From Candidatus Moraniibacteriota bacterium (GTDB lineage Bacteria > Patescibacteriota > Minisyncoccia > Moranbacterales > UBA2206): a DNA stretch of 14,593 nucleotides. Position 1 is the stretch's first letter, and every line of letters starts with the position of its first letter. Positions 1 through 6,672 of this stretch are shown in pieces. The notes under the pieces are model-generated. The model worked only from the letters and a program-made list of their open reading frames with translations. It did no database searches and was not told the origin of the DNA. Both the position numbers and the translations under genes were made by a program. The stretch covers positions 1 through 14,593 of the forward strand of contig DAIEIZ010000039.1 in the NCBI GenBank assembly GCA_027351145.1, given 5' to 3'.

Positions 1-1
1 T

Positions 2-160
2 CTTACTGACAGCAAGAATAATCAGACACAATCTGAAATAAAGCTAAGCGAGGTTAAATTAGGAGAGTCGGCCAAGGTCGATTATGCGCCAAAAACAAAC
101 AATCTGATTTCTTTGACAGTTGCTCGGGTAGTGCTAGTTAATTCAATAAATAATAAATAA
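2..160 (+). CDS. C-terminal end of an unidentified, probably secreted protein (5' partial)
   Basis: An open frame enters from the left edge and stops at TAA 158-160, giving the last 52 residues of a protein. It ends one base before the ATG of the next gene, so the two are almost certainly co-transcribed. The fragment contains LGESAKVDYAP, which resembles LGEKETISKKIDYLAP near the N-terminus of the next protein. This suggests, weakly, that both carry related beta-sandwich (Ig-like) domains. No membrane segment or sorting motif is visible. The function cannot be named from this fragment. Confidence 0.75.
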   Translation, partial: LTDSKNNQTQSEIKLSEVKLGESAKVDYAPKTNNLISLTVARVVLVNSINNK

Positions 161-161
161 A

Positions 162-2570
162 ATGAAAACAAAAAAGCTACTTCTTTTATTTCTCCTGGCT
201 AGTTTTTGCTTGACGGGTCTTAGCGTATCAGCAGCTACTCAGACGCAACCAGCCACTTCGCAAAAAGCCACTCGTATTGCCTCGGTCAATATCTACTCAG
301 CAAAGATTGTTTCTCAAGAAAAAAACAAGTTAAGTCTGGCTTTCAACCTTTCTAATCGCGAGTTCGTTCAGCCGGATGTGCGCTATGCCGTTCAACTTAT
401 CAGGCAAGACAAAGCGGCGAAGGTGCTGGTGGATGAAAAAGTTTATTCCGAAGTGATTAATTTAGGTGAAAAAGAAACTATCAGTAAAAAAATTGACTAC
501 CTTGCCCCGCAATACTTGAATGGAAAATTCCAGCTTTGGCTGACTGCTAAAAATGCCAGCGGTATGACACTGGCTTCGGTTACTCCAGGAGAAATCACGC
601 TGGACGGTGATAATCAATATGCGGAAATTCAAAATACAACTTGTTATCTCAAGGTGACCGGAGAGGCAGGGGATAAAAAATATTTCTACAATCAAGGCGT
701 GGATATTAACAGTGCGGAAAAGTTGATTGCAACTTGTGACGTGTTGAATAATTTCGCTAGTCCGCTAACACTTACTCCGCAGATCAAAACTTATTGGCGA
801 AGCACCTTTGGCAAAGTGGTTGAAGACAATAAAGAGCCCCAAGTCAGTATGAGTTTTGAAGCAAAAAAGCCAACCACCCTTAGCTTTGTTTTGCCAAAAG
901 CTAATGTTCCTCAGGCCTATGACGCAGTCCTGACGCTCGTTGACAGCCAAAATAAACCACTTTCTAATCAAATAATTTTTCACTATGTACTGAGAGGACC
1001 AAGCGCTACGATTCAAAATTTTACTCTCAATAAAAGCTCCTATCAAAAGGGAGATATTGCTAATGCTACTTTTTTTTGGACTCCGTCAGCGGATAGTTTT
1101 CCTGGCTCACGCTTAGGAGTATCGGATGATGGACGTCTATCTTTGCAAGTTGAGATTAAAGATGCTAAGGGTATGAGTTGTATCAACTCAACTAACAATA
1201 CTTTGGATATTGCAAAATCCACTCTCGCATTTAACTATCCCATGATTGCTGCGTGTGCTAGCCCCAGGATCACCGTGAGCATTAAAGATGCCAGTGGTAA
1301 TATTTTAGACAAGAAAGAATATTCCTTGGAGAGTCAAGCTATGAAAATAGTCACGCAAAAACCGGCTGAAAAAAATACTGGCAAGGCTGGCAATGATGTT
1401 ATGACATACGTTATTATTCTAGTTATAGTTTTTCTGCTTATTTCTTTGGCACTCATTTATTTTAAAAAAAAAGACAGCAGCAGAATTGCTAGGCTAGGTC
1501 TTTTTCTGTTTTTTGTTGCAGGCGGTTTATTTTTTGCGGACAGAGGGGTGAGGGCGGATACGTTTCAATTGGGTGGTGATGGAATACATAGTGTAATTTT
1601 TAGTGCAAGCCTGGATGCTGATTCCTATCTTCCCGGAGCGTCAATTCATGCCACAGGGGGAGCTGACTATGGAGGATGTTCCAATCAAGGACTTGCGGCA
1701 TCAGAGAGCGTGAAAATAAACAATAGGACATTAACTTTTTTTTCTTATGCCTCTGTCGGCAGTTATTATGTTGGCTATAATCCAATCAATCCCTCTGGCA
1801 TTGTTCTTTATGGTATTGCTGAATCAGCTGCAGGAAATTATGTTGCAAAATTTTATGGAAGTCTTAACCAGGGTGGTCTGGGTGAGCTTGAATATGATGT
1901 ACCTTACACTGTTTCGGCTTCTTGCACCGGTGCTAATCCTGATCATGCCACGCTTTGCACTGGTGATGCAGATGGATTGACTGCTGATGTTGCCAAGACG
2001 CTTGTTGCAACTTGCGGAACTCCAAAATGTGAATATACTTGTAATGCCGGGTATGAATTAGTTGCCGGAAAATGCGAACTAATATCTGACGGTATTTGCG
2101 GACCGGCTGCCACTGCTTATTCTGCAGCGGCGACTGGTTTTGCCGGTGTATTTTGTAACCCGGGTACGCCGGATGTTACTCCAACTGCTTTTCCAGCTCC
2201 GGGAGAGGAAGTCACTTGGACATGCCGCAGCCTGACCGGAGGCGCAAATTCTCCGCTTTGTACGGCTTCGAGAGCATACTACTCTTGCGGCGGAATCCCT
2301 CCTGCTTCACCGAGCATTAAATGTGCAGGAACCGATATGCAAGTTACAAGCCCGACTGATTGGCATAAAGTTTCTACTTGTAATACAGCCAATAAATGTG
2401 AATATGTAACTTGCACGCATGGACATACTTGTTCAAATCCATCATGCACGGCAGGAGTTTGTGAAACATTGGTAAGTGCTTGTGTGCCGGGTTGTCCTGG
2501 TGATTGTGATGCGATAACTTGTGCTCCAAAAACTTGTCCTTGCAATTCCGGAGGTTGGGAAGAAAAATAG
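162..2570 (+). CDS. Large surface protein: signal peptide, Ig-like region, central membrane hairpin, Cys-rich C-terminal modules
   Basis: I do not recognise this 802-residue protein as a named family. Residues 1-24 form a clear signal peptide (KTKK, a hydrophobic core, then VSA before ATQ). Residues about 30-395 are beta-rich and look like two or three Ig-like sandwich domains. Two hydrophobic stretches follow, about 415-434 and 445-459, joined by a basic loop (KKKDSSRIAR). With the N-terminus exported, the loop would be cytoplasmic and the C-terminal half outside again. From residue 588 the protein is Cys-rich. One module (588-638) has TC..PKCEYTCNAGYEL, a second (646-700) has the pattern CG...C..G...WTC...C, and a third (709 to about 752) resembles the first. 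A Cys-dense tail ends the protein. An adhesin or cell-surface structural role is an inference. The start follows the upstream stop by one base. Confidence 0.85.
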   Translation: MKTKKLLLLFLLASFCLTGLSVSAATQTQPATSQKATRIASVNIYSAKIVSQEKNKLSLAFNLSNREFVQPDVRYAVQLIRQDKAAKVLVDEKVYSEVINLGEKETISKKIDYLAPQYLNGKFQLWLTAKNASGMTLASVTPGEITLDGDNQYAEIQNTTCYLKVTGEAGDKKYFYNQGVDINSAEKLIATCDVLNNFASPLTLTPQIKTYWRSTFGKVVEDNKEPQVSMSFEAKKPTTLSFVLPKANVPQAYDAVLTLVDSQNKPLSNQIIFHYVLRGPSATIQNFTLNKSSYQKGDIANATFFWTPSADSFPGSRLGVSDDGRLSLQVEIKDAKGMSCINSTNNTLDIAKSTLAFNYPMIAACASPRITVSIKDASGNILDKKEYSLESQAMKIVTQKPAEKNTGKAGNDVMTYVIILVIVFLLISLALIYFKKKDSSRIARLGLFLFFVAGGLFFADRGVRADTFQLGGDGIHSVIFSASLDADSYLPGASIHATGGADYGGCSNQGLAASESVKINNRTLTFFSYASVGSYYVGYNPINPSGIVLYGIAESAAGNYVAKFYGSLNQGGLGELEYDVPYTVSASCTGANPDHATLCTGDADGLTADVAKTLVATCGTPKCEYTCNAGYELVAGKCELISDGICGPAATAYSAAATGFAGVFCNPGTPDVTPTAFPAPGEEVTWTCRSLTGGANSPLCTASRAYYSCGGIPPASPSIKCAGTDMQVTSPTDWHKVSTCNTANKCEYVTCTHGHTCSNPSCTAGVCETLVSACVPGCPGDCDAITCAPKTCPCNSGGWEEK

Positions 2571-2647
2571 ATAATCAATAAAATCAAATCTCAAATATCA
2601 AGAGCAATATGTTTGGTCAGGATGCATCAAGGACTAAGGAGAATAAT

Positions 2648-2899
2648 ATGACAGATGTCATGGGTATCGTGGAGACTATCGCTGAAAAAATGCTTACTAT
2701 CAAGGGTCAAGAATTAACCGTAGTTAATATTAATGGTTCTGCTCCAGTTATGATGATTGCCGCTGGCGCCGGTCAACCGGTTGTTAGTTGAATGGCTGAT
2801 TTGAAAATTGGAGACTCTGTTAAGGTTTCATATGATAAAACTGCTGAAGATGCTACAATGATTTTCATCATAAGGACACTTGTTGTTGAAAATAAATAA
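2648..2899 (+). pseudogene. Small conserved-type protein split by an in-frame TGA
   Basis: An ATG at 2648 has a good ribosome binding site (AAGGAG at 2636-2641, 6 bases upstream). It opens a 47-codon frame that stops at TGA 2789-2791. The same frame continues at once with ATG 2792 and runs to TAA 2897-2899, adding 35 residues. Read through, the product is one small beta-rich domain: MTDVMGIVETIAEKMLTIKG, then a middle part, then ADLKIGDSVKVSYD. This order (G-V-x-x-I..LTIKG..DLK(I/V)GD.V.V.Y) is typical of small OB-like or DUF5666/DUF1344-like proteins, so the TGA seems to cut one domain in two. A degraded gene is the simplest reading. Readthrough, or two coupled peptides across TGAATG, are alternatives. 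A further in-frame ATG at 2609 has no ribosome binding site. Confidence 0.6.
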
Positions 2900-2968
2900 T
2901 TCAGGAGATGATGGCAACAGTGCACTGGTTAAGTGCTATTGCATAATAAGGAAAGCTAGGTCAGAAAG

Positions 2969-2992
2969 CACCGGGTCAATCTGGTGTTTTTT
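2969..2992 (+). terminator. Rho-independent terminator
   Basis: CACCGG (2969-2974) can pair with CTGGTG (2981-2986) across a six-base loop, with one G-T pair. Six T residues follow directly (2987-2992). This is the classic shape of an intrinsic terminator. It would end transcripts from the surface-protein operon and the small broken gene, before the SMC gene. Confidence 0.7.
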
Positions 2993-3049
2993 GCTGAAAG
3001 GGAATCTGTGTTTATTTATTTTAAAAAGTGTAGTAGAATACATCTAGCA

Positions 3050-3055
3050 TATAAT
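3050..3055 (+). promoter_or_regulatory. Possible -10 box for the SMC gene
   Basis: TATAAT, a perfect -10 hexamer, lies about 80 bases before the SMC start and after the terminator, where a promoter is expected. No recognisable -35 box sits 16-18 bases upstream. The region is AT-rich, so a chance match is possible. Confidence 0.3.
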
Positions 3056-3132
3056 ATGAAGCATGCAATGCAGGATGAATTTAAGGTTTAAATCTTTTGT
3101 TTTGTGTTATGTGTTTTATGTTTCATGGATTT

Positions 3133-5490
3133 ATGTTTCTAAAAAAATTGGAAATCAATGGTTTTAAGTCCTTCGCAGCAAAAACAGTGCTGGATTTTTC
3201 GTCGTCCGCAACTGATGATAAGGTTCGCGGAATTACTGCCATTGTCGGTCCGAATGGTTCGGGAAAGTCTAATATTGCTGATGCAATGCGCTGGGTGATT
3301 GGAGAGCAGTCCATGAAAAATTTGCGAAGCAAAAAAACGGAAGACATTATTTTTGCCGGTTCTGGAAAAAAAGCTAAATTAGGCAGCGCTCAGGTCACAC
3401 TCTATTTTGATAATACTGAAAAAAGATTGCCGCTCGATTTTACGGAAGTGGCAATCTCTCGAAAAATTTTCCGTAGTGGTGAAAGCGAATATTTAATCAA
3501 TGGTTCGCGTGTGCGGTTGCAAGATATTGTGGATATTTTGGCAAAGGCCGGGATAGGCAAAGAAAGTCATGCCATTATCAATCAGGGCATGGCAGACTCG
3601 GTTTTGAACGCTACGCCATTGGAGCGTCGGTTTGTGATTGAGGAAGCAGCCGGGGTGAAGCAGTATCAGATAAAAAAAGAACGCTCATTGCGCAAGCTGG
3701 AGACAACGAAGATAAACTTGGTACGGGTAGGCGAATTAATTGAAGAGATCAGTCCGCATCTAAAGGTTTTAAAGCGCCAAGCGGAAAAGGCGGCACAGGG
3801 AGAGATTGTGGCGAAGAATTTGAAAGAAAAACAGATCAAGCTTTACACTTATCTTTGGAATAAATTTAATGCCGATAAGATTAATCTGAACGAGGAAAAG
3901 GATATGCTGGGGGCAAAGATGAACAATATCCAGCGTGAAGCGGACAAGCTCTTGGATGAAGTGAATCGGCACTCAAAAGAGGAAAAAACAAATGAAACAT
4001 TGCAAGAATTGGAAAAGTTGCAATGCGAAAAAAGAAACAGATTGAATGAGCTTGAAAGGGAATTGATCATTTCTGAAGGACGAATTGAATTGGAAAAAGA
4101 AAAGCAAAAAAGTATTCAAATTATTGAGGAAATTAAGACTCAAAGCCAGCCGGTGGATCTGAGTTATGTCAAGGGTAATCTGGAAGAAATTAGGTGTGAT
4201 CAGGAAATTTTGGTGCAAAAATTAAATTTTGCAAAGGATTTGAATGATCTGGAGGCAGTGAGAGAATTGGCACGAAAGATTCAGAAAAAATTAACTGAAC
4301 TGAAGGGGGATATTGAAAAGGGCAAGAAGGAGACCTCTGTTCCAGTGAAAAAAGCGGAGGTAAAGCCAGTTGCAGTGGTTGCCCCAGTCGATTCTCAGGC
4401 CATTATCGATCTCAAAGCTAAGTCTTTGCGGGTGCGGGAGGAAATTCGGGCGCTAGAAGAAGATTTGCAAAAAATTGTCAAAGAAATTCAAGCTGAAATT
4501 GCGATAGATCGCAATCGACGCCAGCAATATTTTCAAGTTGAACGCGAGTTGCGCCTAAAGCAAGATGAGGCCAATTCTTTCAAAGATAGGTATAATGATT
4601 TTAAGATTTCTCTGGCCAAGATTGAGGTGCGCGAAGAAGATTTGCGGGCACGCATTTTGGAAGAGCTGAAAATGGATGCGGAACTTCTCGAAAAAACATT
4701 GGAAACAATCGATCAATTTTCTTTGGAGCGAGATATTGCTAAGTTGAAATTTCAAATGGAACAAATCGGAGGGATCGATCCTTTGGTTGTGACGGAATAT
4801 AATGAAACGGAAAAACGTTTTCAATTTCTGACTACTGAATCTGCCGATTTGGAAAATGCATTGGTGTCGCTTCGCGAAGTAATCAAAGAGATGGAAAAGA
4901 AAGTAAATGAGAAATTTCATGCAACTTTTGATGAAATTAACAGGGAATTTTCCAAATATTTCCGGATTATTTTTGGTGGAGGTGATGCGCATTTGACTAA
5001 AGTAAAAATAAAGGCGCGACGAACAAAAGATGATGCGCCGGAAGGAGAGCTGGCTGATCGGGAGAATGAAAGTGGTGATGAGTTGATTTCGTCAGCGGTC
5101 GTTGTTGGCGAGGATGATAAAGATGATATTGGGGTTGATATCTCTGCTTGTCCGGTGGGCAAGAAAATCAGTAATCTTTCGATGCTTTCCGGTGGAGAAA
5201 GATCACTAACCTCTCTGGCCTTGCTTTTTGCGATAATCGCGCATAATCCGCCACCTTTTTCCATTCTTGATGAGGTTGAGGCGGCGTTGGATGAGGCTAA
5301 CTCCAAGCGTTTTGGTCGTATCATTCAAGAGCTTTCCGGTAGTACGCAATTTGTGATTATTACGCATAATAGAGAAACAATGCGCCAAGCATCACTGCTC
5401 TATGGCGTGACAATGGGAGAGGATGGAATGTCAAAAATGCTTTCAGTGAAAATTGATCAAGTGGGGAAGGGTGGAAAGATAATTCAATAG
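3133..5490 (+). CDS. smc: SMC-family chromosome condensation ATPase, short and without a hinge domain
   Basis: This 785-residue protein has both SMC head halves. The N-terminal lobe starts MFLKKLEINGFKSFA and has the Walker A motif GPNGSGKS (39-46). The C-terminal lobe has the signature LSGGERS (685-691) and Walker B ILDEVEAALDE, with catalytic Glu714. Bacterial SMC is usually near 1,150-1,200 residues, with a globular hinge between two long coils. Here two charged coiled-coil stretches (about 170-396 and 426-600) are joined only by a Pro/Val/Lys-rich linker (397-425), and no hinge motif is visible. Residues about 628-665 are an acidic insertion in the C-terminal lobe, before the conserved PxGKK segment. 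The start is set by homology to the usual M(Y/F)LK.LEI.GFKSF; upstream TTG 3097 and ATGs 3109 and 3118 are in frame. No Shine-Dalgarno site is seen. No scpA or scpB lies nearby. Confidence 0.92.
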   Translation: MFLKKLEINGFKSFAAKTVLDFSSSATDDKVRGITAIVGPNGSGKSNIADAMRWVIGEQSMKNLRSKKTEDIIFAGSGKKAKLGSAQVTLYFDNTEKRLPLDFTEVAISRKIFRSGESEYLINGSRVRLQDIVDILAKAGIGKESHAIINQGMADSVLNATPLERRFVIEEAAGVKQYQIKKERSLRKLETTKINLVRVGELIEEISPHLKVLKRQAEKAAQGEIVAKNLKEKQIKLYTYLWNKFNADKINLNEEKDMLGAKMNNIQREADKLLDEVNRHSKEEKTNETLQELEKLQCEKRNRLNELERELIISEGRIELEKEKQKSIQIIEEIKTQSQPVDLSYVKGNLEEIRCDQEILVQKLNFAKDLNDLEAVRELARKIQKKLTELKGDIEKGKKETSVPVKKAEVKPVAVVAPVDSQAIIDLKAKSLRVREEIRALEEDLQKIVKEIQAEIAIDRNRRQQYFQVERELRLKQDEANSFKDRYNDFKISLAKIEVREEDLRARILEELKMDAELLEKTLETIDQFSLERDIAKLKFQMEQIGGIDPLVVTEYNETEKRFQFLTTESADLENALVSLREVIKEMEKKVNEKFHATFDEINREFSKYFRIIFGGGDAHLTKVKIKARRTKDDAPEGELADRENESGDELISSAVVVGEDDKDDIGVDISACPVGKKISNLSMLSGGERSLTSLALLFAIIAHNPPPFSILDEVEAALDEANSKRFGRIIQELSGSTQFVIITHNRETMRQASLLYGVTMGEDGMSKMLSVKIDQVGKGGKIIQ

Positions 5491-5630
5491 GAATAGGTTG
5501 GGCTGATTGAGTCGCTAAGACGCTTTGGTTGCATAAATAGCCTCATTGCTTTTGCGTGTCGAACTTGATATTTTTTAAAATTACTGATAAGCTGAATTTC
5601 AGGTGTTTTGTCCGATTGTAACGCTACGCG

Positions 5631-5667
5631 GAGTATTTTGCAAATTGAAGTAGAGTATTTGGCAAAT
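5631..5667 (+). repeat. 15-bp direct repeat just upstream of tRNA-Glu
   Basis: GAGTATTTTGCAAAT (5631-5645) recurs as GAGTATTTGGCAAAT (5653-5667), with one mismatch and a 22-base period. The second copy ends at the base before the mature tRNA. It may be part of the tRNA promoter or leader, or a trace of a local duplication. Confidence 0.6.
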
Positions 5668-5739
5668 GGCCCCATCGTCTATCGGTTAGGACGTCAGGTT
5701 CTCATCCTGGAAAGAGGAGTCCGACTCTCCTTGGGGCTA
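5668..5739 (+). tRNA. tRNA-Glu (anticodon CTC)
   Basis: A full cloverleaf of 72 bases can be drawn. The acceptor stem is GGCCCCA with TGGGGCT (first pair G-U) and the discriminator base is A. The D-arm is the glutamate-type TCGTCTA...GGAC. The anticodon stem is TCAGG/CCTGG around the loop TTCTCAT, with anticodon CTC at 5701-5703, reading GAG. The variable loop has four bases. The T-stem is AGGAG/CTCCT with loop TCCGACT, so position 55 is C where T is nearly universal. CCA is not encoded. The CTC isoacceptor normally supplements a TTC tRNA-Glu found elsewhere. Confidence 0.93.
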
Positions 5740-5744
5740 CAATG

Positions 5745-5780
5745 ACAAAAACTATCGTTAGCAACGGCGGTAGTTTTTGT
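5745..5780 (+). terminator. Terminator after tRNA-Glu
   Basis: ACAAAAACTA (5745-5754) pairs with TAGTTTTTGT (5771-5780). An inner stem, CGTT/AACG, forms around the loop AGC. The T-run in the 3' arm and the A-run in the 5' arm give a bidirectional intrinsic-terminator shape six bases after the tRNA. Confidence 0.7.
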
Positions 5781-5845
5781 TTGTGTTTACTGGCGGGAAA
5801 TAGTGTGTCATAATAATAGTGTCAGTAAAAATAATCCGCAAATTA

Positions 5846-6574
5846 ATGAACAAATCGCATTTGATATTTCTTGATACGGAAACGACCGGCATTGGACCGG
5901 AGGATCGACTGTGCCAGGTGGCGTATAAATTTCAGGGTGTGGAAAAAGAAGCGCTGTTTAAGCCGCCGGTTCCGATTGGGATTGACGCTATGGCAGTGGC
6001 GCATATTACCAATAAAATGGTAGCAGAAAAGGAAGTTTTTTTAGATAGTGCGATGCATAAAAAATTGGCGGAGATTTTTTCCGGAGAGCATATTCTTGTT
6101 GCTCATAATGCCGATTTTGATGTAGAAATGCTACGACGGGAAAAATTAGAACCAAAGTCAATGATTGATACTTTCAAATTGGCCCAGTATTTTGATGTTA
6201 GCGGGGAGATTCCTAAATATGCTATGCAGTATTTGCGCTATTATCACGAATTAGAAGTGTTGGATGCTACGGCGCACGATGCGCTGGGAGATATTCGTGT
6301 CTTAGAGCGATTGTTTGATTTTTATTTTCAAAAAATGCTTCTTAGTGGGAAAGGCGAGGTTGCTGTTATTGAAGAGATGCTGAGAGTATCTTCACGTCCA
6401 ATTTTGGTCAAGAAATTTAATTTTGGAAAATATATCGGCATGAACGTGTCAGACGTGGCGACAAAAGATCGAGGTTATTTGCAATGGCTTTTAAACGAAA
6501 AAATTCGGGCACGAGATCAGGATGGGAATAGTGATGAGAATTGGATTTATACTTTGGAGCATTATTTGGTTTAA
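5846..6574 (+). CDS. Exonuclease X-like DEDDh 3'-5' exonuclease
   Basis: This 242-residue protein belongs to the DEDDh family that includes DNA polymerase III epsilon, RNase T and ExoX. The four metal-binding positions are visible: D10 and E12 in FLDTETTG, D90 in HNADFD, and H144 with D149 in AHDALGD. The C-terminal part (about 190-215) reads FNFGKYIGMNVSDVATKDRGYLQWL, compared here in pieces only. It matches the small FGKY.G..(I/V)..D.GYL.WL module (DUF3820-like) found at the end of ExoX-type proteins. The role is probably single-strand DNA degradation in repair. ATG 5846 was chosen because it begins just before the first catalytic strand; an in-frame GTG at 5819 would add nine residues. No clear ribosome binding site precedes either. 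Confidence 0.85.
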   Translation: MNKSHLIFLDTETTGIGPEDRLCQVAYKFQGVEKEALFKPPVPIGIDAMAVAHITNKMVAEKEVFLDSAMHKKLAEIFSGEHILVAHNADFDVEMLRREKLEPKSMIDTFKLAQYFDVSGEIPKYAMQYLRYYHELEVLDATAHDALGDIRVLERLFDFYFQKMLLSGKGEVAVIEEMLRVSSRPILVKKFNFGKYIGMNVSDVATKDRGYLQWLLNEKIRARDQDGNSDENWIYTLEHYLV

Positions 6575-6604
6575 ATAAAGAATTATTTGAAAAAGACTAG
6601 TCTC

Positions 6605-6633
6605 TCGACAAGCAATTAGTTTTTTAGTATATT
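6605..6633 (+). promoter_or_regulatory. Sigma-70-type promoter for the prenyl synthase genes
   Basis: TCGACA (6605-6610) matches the -35 consensus in five of six positions, and TATATT (6628-6633) the -10 in five of six, with a 17-base spacer. It lies about 40 bases before the polyprenyl synthase start and after the upstream gene has ended, so it likely drives this gene and the cis-prenyltransferase. Confidence 0.6.
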
Positions 6634-6672
6634 ATAGAGACGAAAGTAAAAATAAACCTAAGAGCTAAATTG

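Larger units (their letters stand above)
2900..3132 (+). other. Intergenic region with hairpins before the SMC gene
   Basis: There is no substantial gene here. After the small broken gene comes a second hairpin, GCAA..GCAC (2914-2925 region) pairing with GTGC..TTGC (2936-2945 region), and then the T-tailed terminator. A 12-codon reading frame (ATG at 2908 or 2911, after AGGAG at 2903-2907) runs through the hairpin and is probably chance. The stretch 3091-3132 is T-rich and contains several ATG triplets in frame with SMC, which makes its start ambiguous. I could not match the structured part to a known riboswitch or small RNA class. Confidence 0.4.

Noticed and set aside
2789..2791. Reassigned UGA codon (Gly or Trp code) or selenocysteine
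   Set aside because: No long gene in the window has an internal TGA, which a recoded genome would show often. No convincing SECIS-like hairpin follows directly.
2908..2946. Micro-ORF of 12 codons after AGGAG
   Set aside because: It is very short, its best start is only three bases or fewer from the AGGAG, and it overlaps a hairpin. Chance is the simplest reading.
2900..2992. Small SRP RNA
   Set aside because: GGTCAG is present, but the conserved GGAA tetraloop and the AGCAGCC side are not in the right order, so the core fold cannot be drawn.
4555..4992. Minus-strand open frame of 145 codons
   Set aside because: It lies wholly within the SMC coding region, opposite a conserved protein, and is Phe- and Ile-rich as expected for a shadow of Lys- and Glu-rich coils.
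5565..5593. Promoter for tRNA-Glu (TTGATA with 17-base spacer)
   Set aside because: The matching -10 would be TAAGCT, which is poor, and no alternative spacing gives a better pair.
5631..5667. CRISPR array
   Set aside because: There are only two repeat units with a seven-base spacer, and no cas genes are nearby.
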